Shown piece by piece: positions 8,352 to 16,010 of a stretch of 64,000 nt of DNA (positions are counted from its first letter, which is position 1; the number at the start of each line of letters is the position of its first letter). The notes under the pieces are model-generated. The model searched no databases. It was not told where the DNA came from and worked only from the letters and a program-made list of their open reading frames with translations. This DNA is from Streptomyces apocyni (GTDB taxonomy: Bacteria > Actinomycetota > Actinomycetes > Streptomycetales > Streptomycetaceae), in NCBI RefSeq assembly GCF_009739465.1, contig NZ_WHOM01000068.1, forward strand, positions 62,001-126,000, in the 5' to 3' direction. Both the position numbers and the translations under genes were made by a program.

Positions 8352-9047
8352 GGGTGTCTCGGCTGAAAGAGTCCTCGATGGAAGGGGCGATCTCGGGCAG
8401 CGGTGACGCTGGCGGCGTTGCCATGTCCGGGAATCATCTTCCCAAGCACATACCCCCAAGGGTACGGCGGCACTCCTTTCCTGCCCAAGGCGCGCAGGAG
8501 GCTCCCGCGGCGTTCCGTGGAGCATGCCCGAGCGCGCGCCGGTCTGGCAACGGTTGCTGTGTCGTACAGCCTTTTGACCCAAAACAATCGTCCGCACTTC
8601 AACGACGCATGGTTCGCGCCAGCGCCTCCGGGGCGGCCGCTGGGGGCGCTTGAGGCGCACGGGGTGCTGAGGCGTTCGACCCCTACGCGCCGATGGTTTT
8701 CAGCCAAAGTCCGAAGGGTGCGTATTTCGCACGTGGATGGCCCCCCAACCCCCTGTCCACCAGGGGGAAAGGACCGTAGATGGTGTGCGCACCCTACGAG
8801 GACCGGCCACCAACGGAACGCGCACTTCCCAGTAACGCTCCCGAGTGCCACGCTTCGTGATCGAATGCTTCACGCCAAGTTGCCTTGTCGACATTGCATG
8901 GGGTGCTGAACTGGTCACCGGTGGCCCATACGACGCAGTAGATTCGATCATGACCAGTCTGGGCGGGGGACTCGTGCAGGACCAAGGGGAAACGTGCAGG
9001 AGCGACACAACCGAGGAGCCGCGACCACTGAGGGGGGCTTAGGCATC
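8352..9047. promoter_or_regulatory. Long adpA upstream region
   Basis: About 700 bases separate the divergent universal stress gene from adpA. I see no convincing gene in it. A perfect 7-bp stem hairpin (CCCCCTG and CAGGGGG around a 5-base loop, 8749-8767) lies about 280 bases before adpA, and a strong AGGGGGG site lies at 9031-9037. In other streptomycetes the region upstream of adpA is long and binds several regulators, including AdpA itself. No site could be assigned here by eye. Confidence 0.5.
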
Positions 9048-10475
9048 ATGAGCCACGACTCCGCTACCGCACCGGATGGAGTGCGGAAGCTCTCCGGGCG
9101 CCGCCGCAGAGAAATCGTCGCCGTGCTGCTGTTCAGCGGCGGCCCCATCTTCGAGAGTTCTATTCCACTTTCCGTGTTCGGCATCGACCGGCAGGACGCG
9201 GGAGTGCCTCGTTACCGGCTGCTGGTGTGCGCCGGCGAGGAAGGACCACTACGCACCACCGGTGGGCTCGAACTCACCGCGCCATACGGCCTGGACGCGA
9301 TCGCCCGCGCGGGCACCGTCGTCGTACCGGCCTGGCGGTCGATCACCTCACCGCCACCCGAGGAATCGCTGGACGCGCTGCGCCGCGCCCACGAGGAGGG
9401 TGCCCGCATCGTCGGGCTGTGCACGGGCGCGTTCGTGCTCGCCGCAGCCGGGCTGCTGGACGGGCGTCCGGCGACCACTCACTGGATGTACGCGCCGACG
9501 CTGGCCAAGCGCTATCCGTCGGTCCACGTCGACCCGCGCGAGCTGTTCGTGGACGACGGTGACGTGCTCACCTCGGCGGGTACGGCGGCGGGCATCGACC
9601 TCTGCCTGCACATCGTGCGCAGCGACCACGGCACCGAGGCCGCCGGGGCACTCGCCCGACGCCTTGTCGTACCGCCGCGCCGCACTGGCGGTCAGGAGCG
9701 CTATCTCGACAGGTCTTTACCAGAGGAAATCGGCGCCGACCCGCTCGCGGAGGTCGTCGCCTGGGCGCTGGAGCACCTCCACGAGCAGTTCGACGTGGAG
9801 ATCCTGGCCGCGCGCGCGTACATGAGCCGTCGGACCTTCGACCGGAGGTTCCGCTCGCTCACCGGGAGCGCTCCCCTGCAGTGGCTGATCACCCAGCGGG
9901 TGCTGCAGGCGCAACGGCTCCTGGAGACCTCCGACTACTCGGTCGACGAGGTCGCGGGCCGCTGTGGCTTCCGCTCGCCGGTCGCGCTGCGCGGGCACTT
10001 CCGCCGCCAGCTCGGGTCGTCCCCCGCCACGTACCGGGCCGCCTACCGGGCCCGTAGACCGCAGGGCGACAAGCCCTCGGCCGACCGGCAGCAGGGAGAG
10101 CGGCCACCACAGAACGACAGGCCCCAGATCGACAGACCACAGGGGGACCGCGACCGGGACCGCGACCGGGACCGGCTCCACACCGACCGCGTCCCGGGCG
10201 ACCGGCACGACCGCTACGACCGGTACGACCGGCACCAGGGCGGCGACCGGACGCGCGAAGGGGCCGACGCTCCGGGACCCGTACCGGCACAGACCCGGCG
10301 TGCCGCCGCGGCCACGTCCTACGGAATCCAGGGTTCAGCGACTGCTACGACTGCCACGGCGGCTACGACTGCCACGGCGGCCGCGGCAGCCACCGAACCC
10401 GCCAAGACCAGCTCCGATCTGTACGCGTCAGCCCATGCGACGTTCCCCGGCCAGCGGGAGCGCCCCGTAGGCTAA
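9048..10475 (+). CDS. adpA: AdpA, AraC-family master regulator of development and secondary metabolism
   Basis: 475 residues from the ATG at 9048, 10 bases after AGGGGGG. The start MSHDS, then RKLSGRRRREIVAVLLFSGG and the following 300 residues match AdpA/BldH as I know it almost word for word. Residues about 25-195 form the DJ-1/PfpI-like dimerisation domain (GLCTGAFVLAAAGLLDGRPA). Residues about 245-325 form the AraC-type double helix-turn-helix (AARAYMSRRTFDRRFR; VDEVAGRCGFRSPVALRGHF). Leucine codon 224 is TTA (9717-9719), so translation should depend on the bldA tRNA, as in other streptomycetes. The C-terminal 130 residues are low-complexity and rich in Asp/Arg, then Ala/Thr. orn follows directly. 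Confidence 0.97.
   Translation: MSHDSATAPDGVRKLSGRRRREIVAVLLFSGGPIFESSIPLSVFGIDRQDAGVPRYRLLVCAGEEGPLRTTGGLELTAPYGLDAIARAGTVVVPAWRSITSPPPEESLDALRRAHEEGARIVGLCTGAFVLAAAGLLDGRPATTHWMYAPTLAKRYPSVHVDPRELFVDDGDVLTSAGTAAGIDLCLHIVRSDHGTEAAGALARRLVVPPRRTGGQERYLDRSLPEEIGADPLAEVVAWALEHLHEQFDVEILAARAYMSRRTFDRRFRSLTGSAPLQWLITQRVLQAQRLLETSDYSVDEVAGRCGFRSPVALRGHFRRQLGSSPATYRAAYRARRPQGDKPSADRQQGERPPQNDRPQIDRPQGDRDRDRDRDRLHTDRVPGDRHDRYDRYDRHQGGDRTREGADAPGPVPAQTRRAAAATSYGIQGSATATTATAATTATAAAAATEPAKTSSDLYASAHATFPGQRERPVG
9717..9719 (+). other. TTA codon in adpA (bldA-dependent translation)
   Basis: TTA encodes Leu224 in the linker between the two AdpA domains (DRSLPEEIG). TTA is the rarest codon in streptomycetes and is read by the bldA tRNA. 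The same position carries the TTA in known adpA genes. Confidence 0.9.
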
Positions 10476-10480
10476 GCGTC

Positions 10481-11083
10481 ATGAACGATCGCATGGTGTG
10501 GATCGACTGCGAGATGACCGGGCTCTCGTTGACGGACGACGCACTTATCGAGGTGGCCGCACTGGTCACCGACTCGGAGTTGAACGTGCTCGGCGACGGT
10601 GTGGACATCGTGATCCGCCCGCCGGACGCGGCGCTGGAGACCATGCCCGAGGTGGTGCGCGCGATGCACACCGCCTCGGGCCTCCTCGACGAGCTGGCCA
10701 GTGGCACCACACTGGCCGCCGCCGAGGAGCAGGTCCTGGCGTACGTACGTGAACACGTCAAGGAACCGGGCAAGGCTCCGCTGTGCGGAAACTCCGTCGG
10801 CACCGACCGCGGCTTCCTGCTGCGCGATATGCCGACCCTGGAGGACTACCTGCACTACCGGATCGTGGACGTCTCCTCGATCAAGGAGCTGGCCCGCCGC
10901 TGGTACCCGCGCGCCTACTTCAACAGCCCTCCGAAGAACGGCAACCACCGGGCGCTCGCCGACATCCGCGAGTCCATCACGGAGCTGCGCTACTACCGCG
11001 AGGCGATCTTCGTCCCGCAACCCGGACCGGACTCGGACACCGCCAAGACCATCGCCGCGAAGCACACCCGGCCGAGCGACTAG
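10481..11083 (+). CDS. orn: Oligoribonuclease
   Basis: 200 residues, normal length. The DEDDh exonuclease motifs are present: WIDCEMTGL (Asp and Glu at residues 7 and 9), GNSVGTDRGFL, and the C-terminal NHRALADIRESI with the catalytic His and Asp. Orn degrades di- to penta-ribonucleotides, including pGpG from c-di-GMP breakdown, and is needed for normal growth and development in streptomycetes. The start lies 5 bases after the adpA stop, so the two may be partly co-transcribed. Confidence 0.96.
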   Translation: MNDRMVWIDCEMTGLSLTDDALIEVAALVTDSELNVLGDGVDIVIRPPDAALETMPEVVRAMHTASGLLDELASGTTLAAAEEQVLAYVREHVKEPGKAPLCGNSVGTDRGFLLRDMPTLEDYLHYRIVDVSSIKELARRWYPRAYFNSPPKNGNHRALADIRESITELRYYREAIFVPQPGPDSDTAKTIAAKHTRPSD

Positions 11084-11207
11084 GGTCCGTCCGGCAGACC
11101 ACCAGCGCGGAACCGGACCCACACCCGGACCCGACGAAAAGGTGGGCGCGAGCACCCGCTCGGACCCTGTACACTTTTTCTCGGCCGGGAAGAAAAGCCC
11201 GGTCATG

Positions 11208-11280
11208 GTGGGTGTAGCTCAGTTGGTAGAGCACCTGGTTGTGGTCCAGGTGGCCGCGGGTTCAAGTCCCGTCACTCACC
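11208..11280 (+). tRNA. tRNA-His (GTG anticodon)
   Basis: The full cloverleaf can be drawn. The acceptor is GTGGGTG with CACTCAC (11208-11214 and 11273-11279), with a D-arm GCTC...GAGC, an anticodon arm CCTGG-TTGTGGT-CCAGG with GTG at 11241-11243, and a T-arm containing GGTTCAAGTCC. A G at 11207 can pair with C at 11280, the extra G-1:C73 pair specific to tRNA-His. No CCA is encoded. Confidence 0.97.
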
Positions 11281-11290
11281 CTGAATGATC

Positions 11291-11322
11291 AAGGCCCGGC
11301 ATGCGCAAGCAGGCCGGGCCTT
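11291..11322 (+). terminator. Terminator after tRNA-His
   Basis: AAGGCCCGGC and GCCGGGCCTT form a perfect 10-bp stem with a 12-base loop, starting 10 bases after the tRNA. Confidence 0.85.
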
Positions 11323-11652
11323 CGTCATGCCCGGAACTTTGGGTGCACGACGGGTGCACGGACCCCGACACAGCGCCCTCGACGACGAGGAGGAACCGGC
11401 GCCCCGGCTCGTGAGTGCGTCCTGGACGACACCCGCGAAGTCCTGGCCCGCGATCGCGGTACCGGTCTGCGGTCGGCTGCGGTGCAGGTACATCGCCTGG
11501 CACGTCACACACGCTGGCTCACCGAGTACGCGGAGCAGTCGTGATCGGCTGCCGCCGCGACGCACTCGCCCCCTATGCCCCCGCCCCGGCCGACACCCCT
11601 GGCAGGACCACGGTCGGGGCGGGTCAATCCCCATCAAGTAGAGGAGATCACC
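11323..11652. other. Non-coding or degenerate stretch after tRNA-His
   Basis: No reading frame here has convincing codon bias or similarity. GGGTGCAC occurs twice in close succession just after the terminator (11340-11360 area). Position beside a tRNA 3' end and lack of a core gene suggest the edge of an accessory insertion, but no integrase or duplicated tRNA end was found. Confidence 0.4.
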
Positions 11653-12156
11653 GTGAGCGTACCTCCGCCGGACCCGCCCGGCAGCCCCATCCCCGTCATG
11701 GCCCGACTGCTCTTAGCCGACCAGCAGTTCACCAGCTGCCGTCAGACCGTGATGGACGCCAACCCCGGCATGTCTAAGGAGCTGGCCAGCCGGATCGTAG
11801 AGGAGGGCCTGAAGTTCGTCGCGGCCTGCGCGAAAAACCCCGGCGCAGGCCTGGCTCCGTCGCGGATCGTCGACGAAGGATGGCATGCCCTGATCCTGCA
11901 CACGGCGCTGTACGCCGAACTGTGCGAGCAGCTTGGCGGCTTCGTGCACCACTACCCCGGCTGGGACCCGACGCACTACGACCCGCCGATCCTGGACCGC
12001 ACCCGCGAGAAGATCGCGGAGCTGGGGTATGTCGCGGACCCAGGGCTATGGGGGCCACCCTCGGACGAGACACTCGTTTCCGTGGCGGCGAAATGCCAGC
12101 ACGCGCCGGAGTGCGCGATCCGGCCCATGCCGACCCCCCAGCCGCCCGTAGCCTGA
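11653..12156 (+). CDS. Glycine-rich-domain-like hypothetical protein
   Basis: 167 residues from the GTG at 11653, preceded by GAGGAG at 11641-11646; the upstream open frame lacks a better start. Residues about 45-110 contain IVEEGLKFVAACAKNP, then VDEGWHALILHTALYAELCE and FVHHYPGW. The pattern D-x-x-WH-x-x-x-L-H-T followed by C and HH is the core of the GRDP/DUF1399-type domain found in plants, fungi and some bacteria. Function is unknown. Codon 21 is TTA (11713-11715), so expression may need bldA. It is followed 16 bases later by a 42-residue gene. Confidence 0.7.
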   Translation: MSVPPPDPPGSPIPVMARLLLADQQFTSCRQTVMDANPGMSKELASRIVEEGLKFVAACAKNPGAGLAPSRIVDEGWHALILHTALYAELCEQLGGFVHHYPGWDPTHYDPPILDRTREKIAELGYVADPGLWGPPSDETLVSVAAKCQHAPECAIRPMPTPQPPVA

Positions 12157-12172
12157 GGGCTGGAGGTGCCGT

Positions 12173-12301
12173 ATGGCCGAGTGGATTGACCCGCGGTACG
12201 CGGAGCTGGTCGCTGTGTGGAAGCGCACGCAGCAGCCGGAATCGCGTGACCCGCAGCAGACCAGGCCCGTGCGGGGATTCGTGATCCCACGCAAGGCCTG
12301 A
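12173..12301 (+). CDS. 42-residue hypothetical protein
   Basis: ATG at 12173 follows GGAGG at a good distance and runs to TGA at 12299-12301. The product starts MAEWIDPRYAELVAVWKR and ends RGFVIPRKA; it is basic, with no signal. The spacing to the upstream gene and the hairpin directly downstream suggest a two-gene operon. I do not recognise it. Confidence 0.55.
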   Translation: MAEWIDPRYAELVAVWKRTQQPESRDPQQTRPVRGFVIPRKA

Positions 12302-12312
12302 CACGCACAGAG

Positions 12313-12346
12313 AGCCCCGGTCAGCCATCCCGGGCCGACCGGGGCT
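12313..12346 (+). terminator. Hairpin after the two small accessory genes
   Basis: AGCCCCGGTC and GACCGGGGCT form a perfect 10-bp stem with a 14-base loop 11 bases after the stop codon. Confidence 0.8.
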
Positions 12347-12727
12347 ACTCGCGGACGAGGTCAGCGAGGGGGACGACGGACAGTCATGGAAAGAAGGCTT
12401 CGCTGAGCCGCCAGCGGCCGCTCCGGGACTCATGCAGTGTCAGCGACGAGCTGATAATCCCGGGGTCCACATACGAGCTGAGCTGCGCAGATCGCTACAA
12501 GTAGCGATCATCACCGCCTGCCACCACCGGAAGTGAGCCAGAGCCTAATCAACGGCGGATCTGATGATCAAGGAACTTCAAGATCCCCGACAGAGTCTCA
12601 ATACGGTGCGGGGCGGGGCAGCCAGCGCACACCGAGTAGAGTTTAACTCGCTCAATTCCATTGCATCGTGAGCGCTTGCCGATCTAGTGCGCGCGTCGAG
12701 CAGGGTATGACGTACGCAAGGGGAGTC
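12347..12727. other. Intergenic stretch of lower GC without a gene
   Basis: About 380 bases with several stops in all frames and visibly lower GC than the surroundings. The only structure I see is a palindrome at 12490-12509. An ATG at 12707 is an alternative start for the lipoprotein gene. Confidence 0.5.
12490..12509. repeat. Palindrome GATCGCTAC-AA-GTAGCGATC, with a copy of one arm downstream
   Basis: Two 9-base arms separated by AA form a perfect inverted repeat. The arm GTAGCGATC recurs at 13213-13221, where it contains the stop codon of the lipoprotein gene. The two copies thus flank that gene. It could be an operator or a recombination scar. Confidence 0.45.
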
Positions 12728-13216
12728 ATGCGTGAAAAACGAGGGCGAGTCGCTGCGGTGGGGTTGCGTGGAGTGGCCTCGGCGGTCGCGGTGTTGATGC
12801 TGGCCACGGGGTGCATGTGGCAGCAGCAGAGACTGGCTCGGGCCGACGTCGTAGGCACCTGGACCGGGGGCGATGCCGGGACCCTCCGCTTCAAGGACGA
12901 TGGCACCGTTGTCGCAACCAACCTTGCCGAGTACAACAGCGACGGCGACAAGGTGGTGTCGGAGTGCAGCGGCACCGGCGAGTGGGGCGTGTATCCCGAC
13001 GACAAGGCAGCGGAGCTGTTGTGGATCAGCGTCTGCGAAGGCAACCCGTGGAAGTTCGGCGGCTCGAAGGCACACCCGAAGATGCGGCGCAGCGTGGGCA
13101 ATCCTGACCACGGGAACTTCCAAACCCTCAGCCGAGAGGAGCGGAAGCCGCCCGGCGCGTCCGGCCCGTCATACACCCGAATCACCCATACTGCACCAGA
13201 AGGCGTCGACATGTAG
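12728..13216 (+). CDS. Small secreted lipoprotein, unknown function
   Basis: 162 residues from the ATG at 12728 (AAGGGGAG just upstream); ATG at 12707 is possible. The signal is MREKRGRVAAVGLRGVASAV followed by a hydrophobic core and the lipobox LATGC. The mature part reads DVVGTWTGGDAGTLRFKDDG, a strand-rich pattern typical of small lipocalin-like or beta-barrel lipoproteins, with Cys pairs (ECSGTGEWGVY; ISVCEGNPW). The C-terminus SYTRITHTAPEGVDM is polar. It is probably anchored to the outer face of the membrane. No partner gene is adjacent. Confidence 0.75.
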   Translation: MREKRGRVAAVGLRGVASAVAVLMLATGCMWQQQRLARADVVGTWTGGDAGTLRFKDDGTVVATNLAEYNSDGDKVVSECSGTGEWGVYPDDKAAELLWISVCEGNPWKFGGSKAHPKMRRSVGNPDHGNFQTLSREERKPPGASGPSYTRITHTAPEGVDM

Positions 13217-13249
13217 CGATCTTGACGAACGAGGTTTCCTCAGCGGTGA

Positions 13250-13381
13250 TCATTCCCCGTGTCCGTTAAGGGCGCGCTGCATGACCTGCGACCCGGCCGT
13301 GGCCTGCTCGTCGGCGAGCTGCTCGCTCATCTGCTGCCACACCCGCATGGCCACGGCGAGCTCGTCCCGCTCGGCCAGCAC
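13250..13381 (-). CDS. Possible 43-residue helical protein or C-terminal gene fragment
   Basis: A GTG at 13381 opens VLAERDELAVAMRVWQQMSE, continuing QLADEQATAGSQVMQRALNG to a TGA at 13250-13252. The composition is that of a real amphipathic helix and unlike random high-GC frames. No good ribosome site is seen, and it sits between an accessory lipoprotein gene and a disrupted regulator, so it may be the tail of a lost gene. Confidence 0.35.
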   Translation of the reverse strand: MLAERDELAVAMRVWQQMSEQLADEQATAGSQVMQRALNGHGE

Positions 13382-13412
13382 CCCAGAGAGCTGCTTACCA
13401 GCTGCTCCGCTC

Positions 13413-14261
13413 TCAGGTTTCGCTGAAGGTCCGTCGGTAGGCGCCGGGTGTGGTGCCGAGGTGGGCTCGGAAGCGGCGGCGTAGGTTGACTGCCGAGGCG
13501 AGGCCGACGCGGGTGGCGATAGCGTCGATCGGCAGGTTGGTCTGTTCCAGGAGGGCGCGGGCCGCGTCGAGGCGTTGGAGCAGGAGCCACTGTCCGGGGC
13601 TGGTGCCGAGTTGTTCGGTGAAGCGGCGGGCGAGGGTGCGGCTGGACAGTCCGGCGCGTTCGGCGAGGCGGTCGAGGGTCAGTCGGGCGTCGAGCTGGGA
13701 GGTGGCCCACTCCAGCAAGGGCGCCAGTGAGTCGTCCGCCTTGGCCGGTGCGGACTGTGCGGGGTGCGCGGCGTACTGGAGTTGGCTGCCCTCCCGGTGG
13801 GGCGGCAGCACCATGCTCCGGGCGATCTGGGCGGCGTACGCCGCGCCGTGGTCGGAACGTACCAGGTGCAGGCACAGGTCGATGCCCGCGCCGGTACCCG
13901 CGCTGGTCGCCACGTCGCCGTGGTCCACGAAGAGCACGTCCGGGTCCACCCGCACCTCCGGGAAGGCGGCGGCGAACTGGGCGCTGTGGCGCCAGTGGGT
14001 AGTGGCGCGGCGGCCGTCGAGCAGTCCGGCCTGCGCGAGGACGCGCGCCCCCGTGCAGATGGTGACGATCCTCGCTCCGCGCCCGTGGGCGGCTCGCAGC
14101 GCCTCGATGACGGCCGGTGACGCCGGTGCGTCGGGCGGCTGCCAGCCGGGGACGATCACGGTGTCCGCCTCCCCCAGGGCCTCAAGACCCGCGTCGACGA
14201 GCATCGCGAAGCCGACCGTGGTCCGCAGCGGGCCGGGGCGCTCGGCGCAGATCCGGAAGCT
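13413..14261 (-). pseudogene. GlxA-type AraC-family regulator, C-terminal part, separated from its start by an IS element
   Basis: The reading frame enters from the IS edge at 14261 (SFRICAERPGPLRTTVGF) and continues through a DJ-1/PfpI-like domain (TVIVPGW; ICTGARVLAQAGLLDGR; GTGAGIDLCLHLVRSDHG) to a C-terminal AraC helix-turn-helix (LAERAGLSSRTLARRFTEQL; RRRFRAHLGTTPGAYRRTF). Its beginning lies at 16011-16127 on the other side of the IS element. Removing 14262-16010 joins the two parts in frame into 321 residues. An internal ATG at 14204 could give a truncated product with the DNA-binding domain, but the full protein is broken. Confidence 0.9.
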
Positions 14262-15501
14262 TTGACTTCCGCTCCCCGCCCTGAAGGGCGGGGATTCCTA
14301 CCACGGTCGGCTGACCGTCTCGGTGGGTTCCTGCTTCTTCGCGCTGTGCCGGGACAGGTCCCGGTCTTACCCGCGCTCGACAGGCTGATACCGCAAGTCC
14401 TGCGGCCTTGGCGACGTTGACCGCCGCGTTGATGTCCCGGTCCAGCCACGCGGCGCACGCCTGGCACTGCCAGACGCGGACACCGAGGGGCTTGGGGCCG
14501 TCCTTGACGCCGCACTGCGAGCACACCTGAGACGTGGGCTCGAAGCGTCCGATGCGTACGAAGGTCCGCCCGTACCGGGCGGCCTTGTACTCCAGCATCG
14601 TGACGAACGCCGACCATCCGGCGTCGTGGACGGACTTGGCCATGCGCGTACGGGCGAGTCCGTTGACCGCCAGGTCTTCCACTGCGACCGCTTGGTTTTC
14701 GCGGATCAGCTTCGCGGAGAGCTGGTGGTGGAACTCGCGCCGTGCGTCGGCCACCTGCGCGTGAGCGCGGGCGACCTTGATACGGGCCTTGGTCCGGTTG
14801 TTGGAACCCTTGGCCTTGCGGGACAGTCGACGCTGTTCCCGCTTCCGCTTCTTCTCGGCCCGCCGCAGAAAGCGCGGGGATTCGATCTTCGTACCGTCCG
14901 AGAGAATCGCGAAGTGCGACAGGCCCAGGTCGATACCGACCTCGGGCGTCACCTTGGGCAGCGTCTCGTGCGCCTCAGTCTCGACCACGAACGAGCAGAA
15001 GTACCGCCCGGCGGCGTCCTTGATCACGGTTACCGTGGCCGGGGTGGACGGCAGGGAGCGGGACCACTTAACCCGGACATCCCCGATCTTCGGCAATGAC
15101 AGGTCTCCGCCGGTGGTGATCTTCCACCGGGCGTTGGCGGTGAACCTGACGGCCTGCCGGTTGTCCTTGCGGCTCTTGAACCGGGGTGCTCCCATGCGTG
15201 GGCGTTTGCCCTTGAGGCTGTCGAAGAAGTTCCGGTAGGCGGTATCCAGGTCACGAAGGGACTGCTGGAGAACCACGGCGGACACCTCGCCGAGCCAGAC
15301 GCGTTCCTCGGTCTTCTTCGCCTCGGTGATCAACAGCTTCGACAGGTCCCCGGTCCTGGGGAACGGCGCGCCCTCCGCGCGGGCGGTCTCACGTGCGCGG
15401 AGCGCATCGTTATAGACCACCCGCGAGCACCCGAACGCCCTGGCCAGCGCCGAGCGCTGCGGACCGTTCGGGTACATCCGGAAGGAGTACCTGAGCTGCA
15501 T
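14182..15501 (-). CDS. tnpB: TnpB, RNA-guided nuclease of an IS200/IS605 element
   Basis: 439 residues from ATG 15501 (MQLRYSFRMYPNG); a GTG at 15510 is an alternative. It has an N-terminal helix-turn-helix/wedge region, then a split RuvC domain: Asp191 in GIDLGLS, Glu275 in AVEDLAVNG and Asp356 in LDRDINAA. A zinc finger sits between them (Cys327, 330, 346, 349 in CSQCG and CQAC). All catalytic residues are present, so it may be active. Families like this use an RNA made from the element's right end to cut the vacated target site. Oddly there is no stop within the element: the last 25 residues are read from the disrupted host gene. It is divergent from tnpA. Confidence 0.92.
   Translation of the reverse strand: MQLRYSFRMYPNGPQRSALARAFGCSRVVYNDALRARETARAEGAPFPRTGDLSKLLITEAKKTEERVWLGEVSAVVLQQSLRDLDTAYRNFFDSLKGKRPRMGAPRFKSRKDNRQAVRFTANARWKITTGGDLSLPKIGDVRVKWSRSLPSTPATVTVIKDAAGRYFCSFVVETEAHETLPKVTPEVGIDLGLSHFAILSDGTKIESPRFLRRAEKKRKREQRRLSRKAKGSNNRTKARIKVARAHAQVADARREFHHQLSAKLIRENQAVAVEDLAVNGLARTRMAKSVHDAGWSAFVTMLEYKAARYGRTFVRIGRFEPTSQVCSQCGVKDGPKPLGVRVWQCQACAAWLDRDINAAVNVAKAAGLAVSACRARVRPGPVPAQREEAGTHRDGQPTVVGIPALQGGERKSKLPDLRRAPRPAADHGRLRDARRRGS
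14262..14400 (-). ncRNA. Predicted omega RNA (reRNA) at the right end of the IS, 3' tnpB
   Basis: In this family the guide RNA overlaps the 3' end of tnpB and ends at the right end of the element. Here it would include the 14274-14293 hairpin and end in TCAA. The guide would be the next bases of the host gene, AGCTTCCGGATCTGCGCC, on the minus strand. The 5' limit is a guess. Confidence 0.5.
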
Positions 15502-15527
15502 GCCGATCACCGTACTACGGTTGGTTT

Positions 15528-15944
15528 ATGGCTGGCATGCAGAACATCCGTACAGGCAGGCACTGCGCTTTCGCACTTCACGCCCACTTGGTTTTTGTGA
15601 CGAAGTACCGGCACAAGGTCTTCACCGACGCCCACCTCAAGCGCATGGAAGAGATCATGCGCGCCGTATGCGAGGACTTCGAATGCGAACTGGTCGAGTT
15701 CAACGGCGAGGACAACCACATCCACCTGCTCGTGAACTTCCCGCCGAAGGTGGCCCTTTCCAAGCTGGTCAACAGCTTGAAGGGCGTCAGCTCGCGCAGG
15801 CTCCGCCAGGAGTACCCGGAACTGGTCCGGCACTACTGGCGAGCACGGCGTTTGTGGTCCGGCTCGTACTTCGCCGGGTCGGTCGGCGGGGCTCCGTTGT
15901 CGATCGTCCGTCAGTACATCGAGCAGCAGAATCGTCCGCTGTGA
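15528..15944 (+). CDS. tnpA: TnpA, Y1 HUH transposase of the IS200/IS605 element
   Basis: 138 residues, the normal size. The HUH motif is NHIHLL (His64, His66) and the catalytic tyrosine is Tyr130 in IVRQYIEQQ. HLVFVTKYRHKVF near residue 20 is a strong family signature. The enzyme acts as a dimer on single-stranded DNA, recognising the subterminal hairpins and cutting next to TCAA and the target motif. It starts 26 bases from the tnpB start on the opposite strand. No clear ribosome site is seen before ATG 15528; an ATG at 15537 is also possible. Confidence 0.95.
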   Translation: MAGMQNIRTGRHCAFALHAHLVFVTKYRHKVFTDAHLKRMEEIMRAVCEDFECELVEFNGEDNHIHLLVNFPPKVALSKLVNSLKGVSSRRLRQEYPELVRHYWRARRLWSGSYFAGSVGGAPLSIVRQYIEQQNRPL

Positions 15945-16010
15945 CCTGCAGGTCAGAGCAGTTCTGAGAATCGCTTCACCACCGGGCTAAAGCCCGATGC
16001 ACTGCGATTA

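Larger units (their letters stand above)
14262..16010 (-). mobile_element. IS200/IS605-family insertion sequence (tnpA + tnpB), 1749 bp
   Basis: Boundaries are inferred from the split host gene. Host codons end at 16011 (...RYRD) and resume at 14261 (SFRICAE). Subterminal hairpins lie at both ends: 14274-14293 (perfect 9-bp stem, right end) and 15981-15998 (one mismatch, left end). The right end finishes TCAA on the tnpB strand, a usual right-end sequence, and there is no target duplication, as expected for this family of single-strand transposons. The left end follows GGGAC, the likely target and TAM sequence. Both proteins appear intact. Confidence 0.88.

Noticed and set aside
8845..9042. 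65-codon frame from GTG in the adpA upstream region
   Set aside because: No ribosome site, poor codon bias, and it lies in a region expected to be regulatory.
11239..11641. Overlapping frames of about 100 codons just after tRNA-His on both strands
   Set aside because: They start inside the tRNA or terminator and none has a ribosome site or family resemblance.
14262..16010. Possibility that tnpB is a stand-alone IS1341-type gene
   Set aside because: An intact tnpA with HUH and Tyr residues lies in the same element and the ends match the split host gene.
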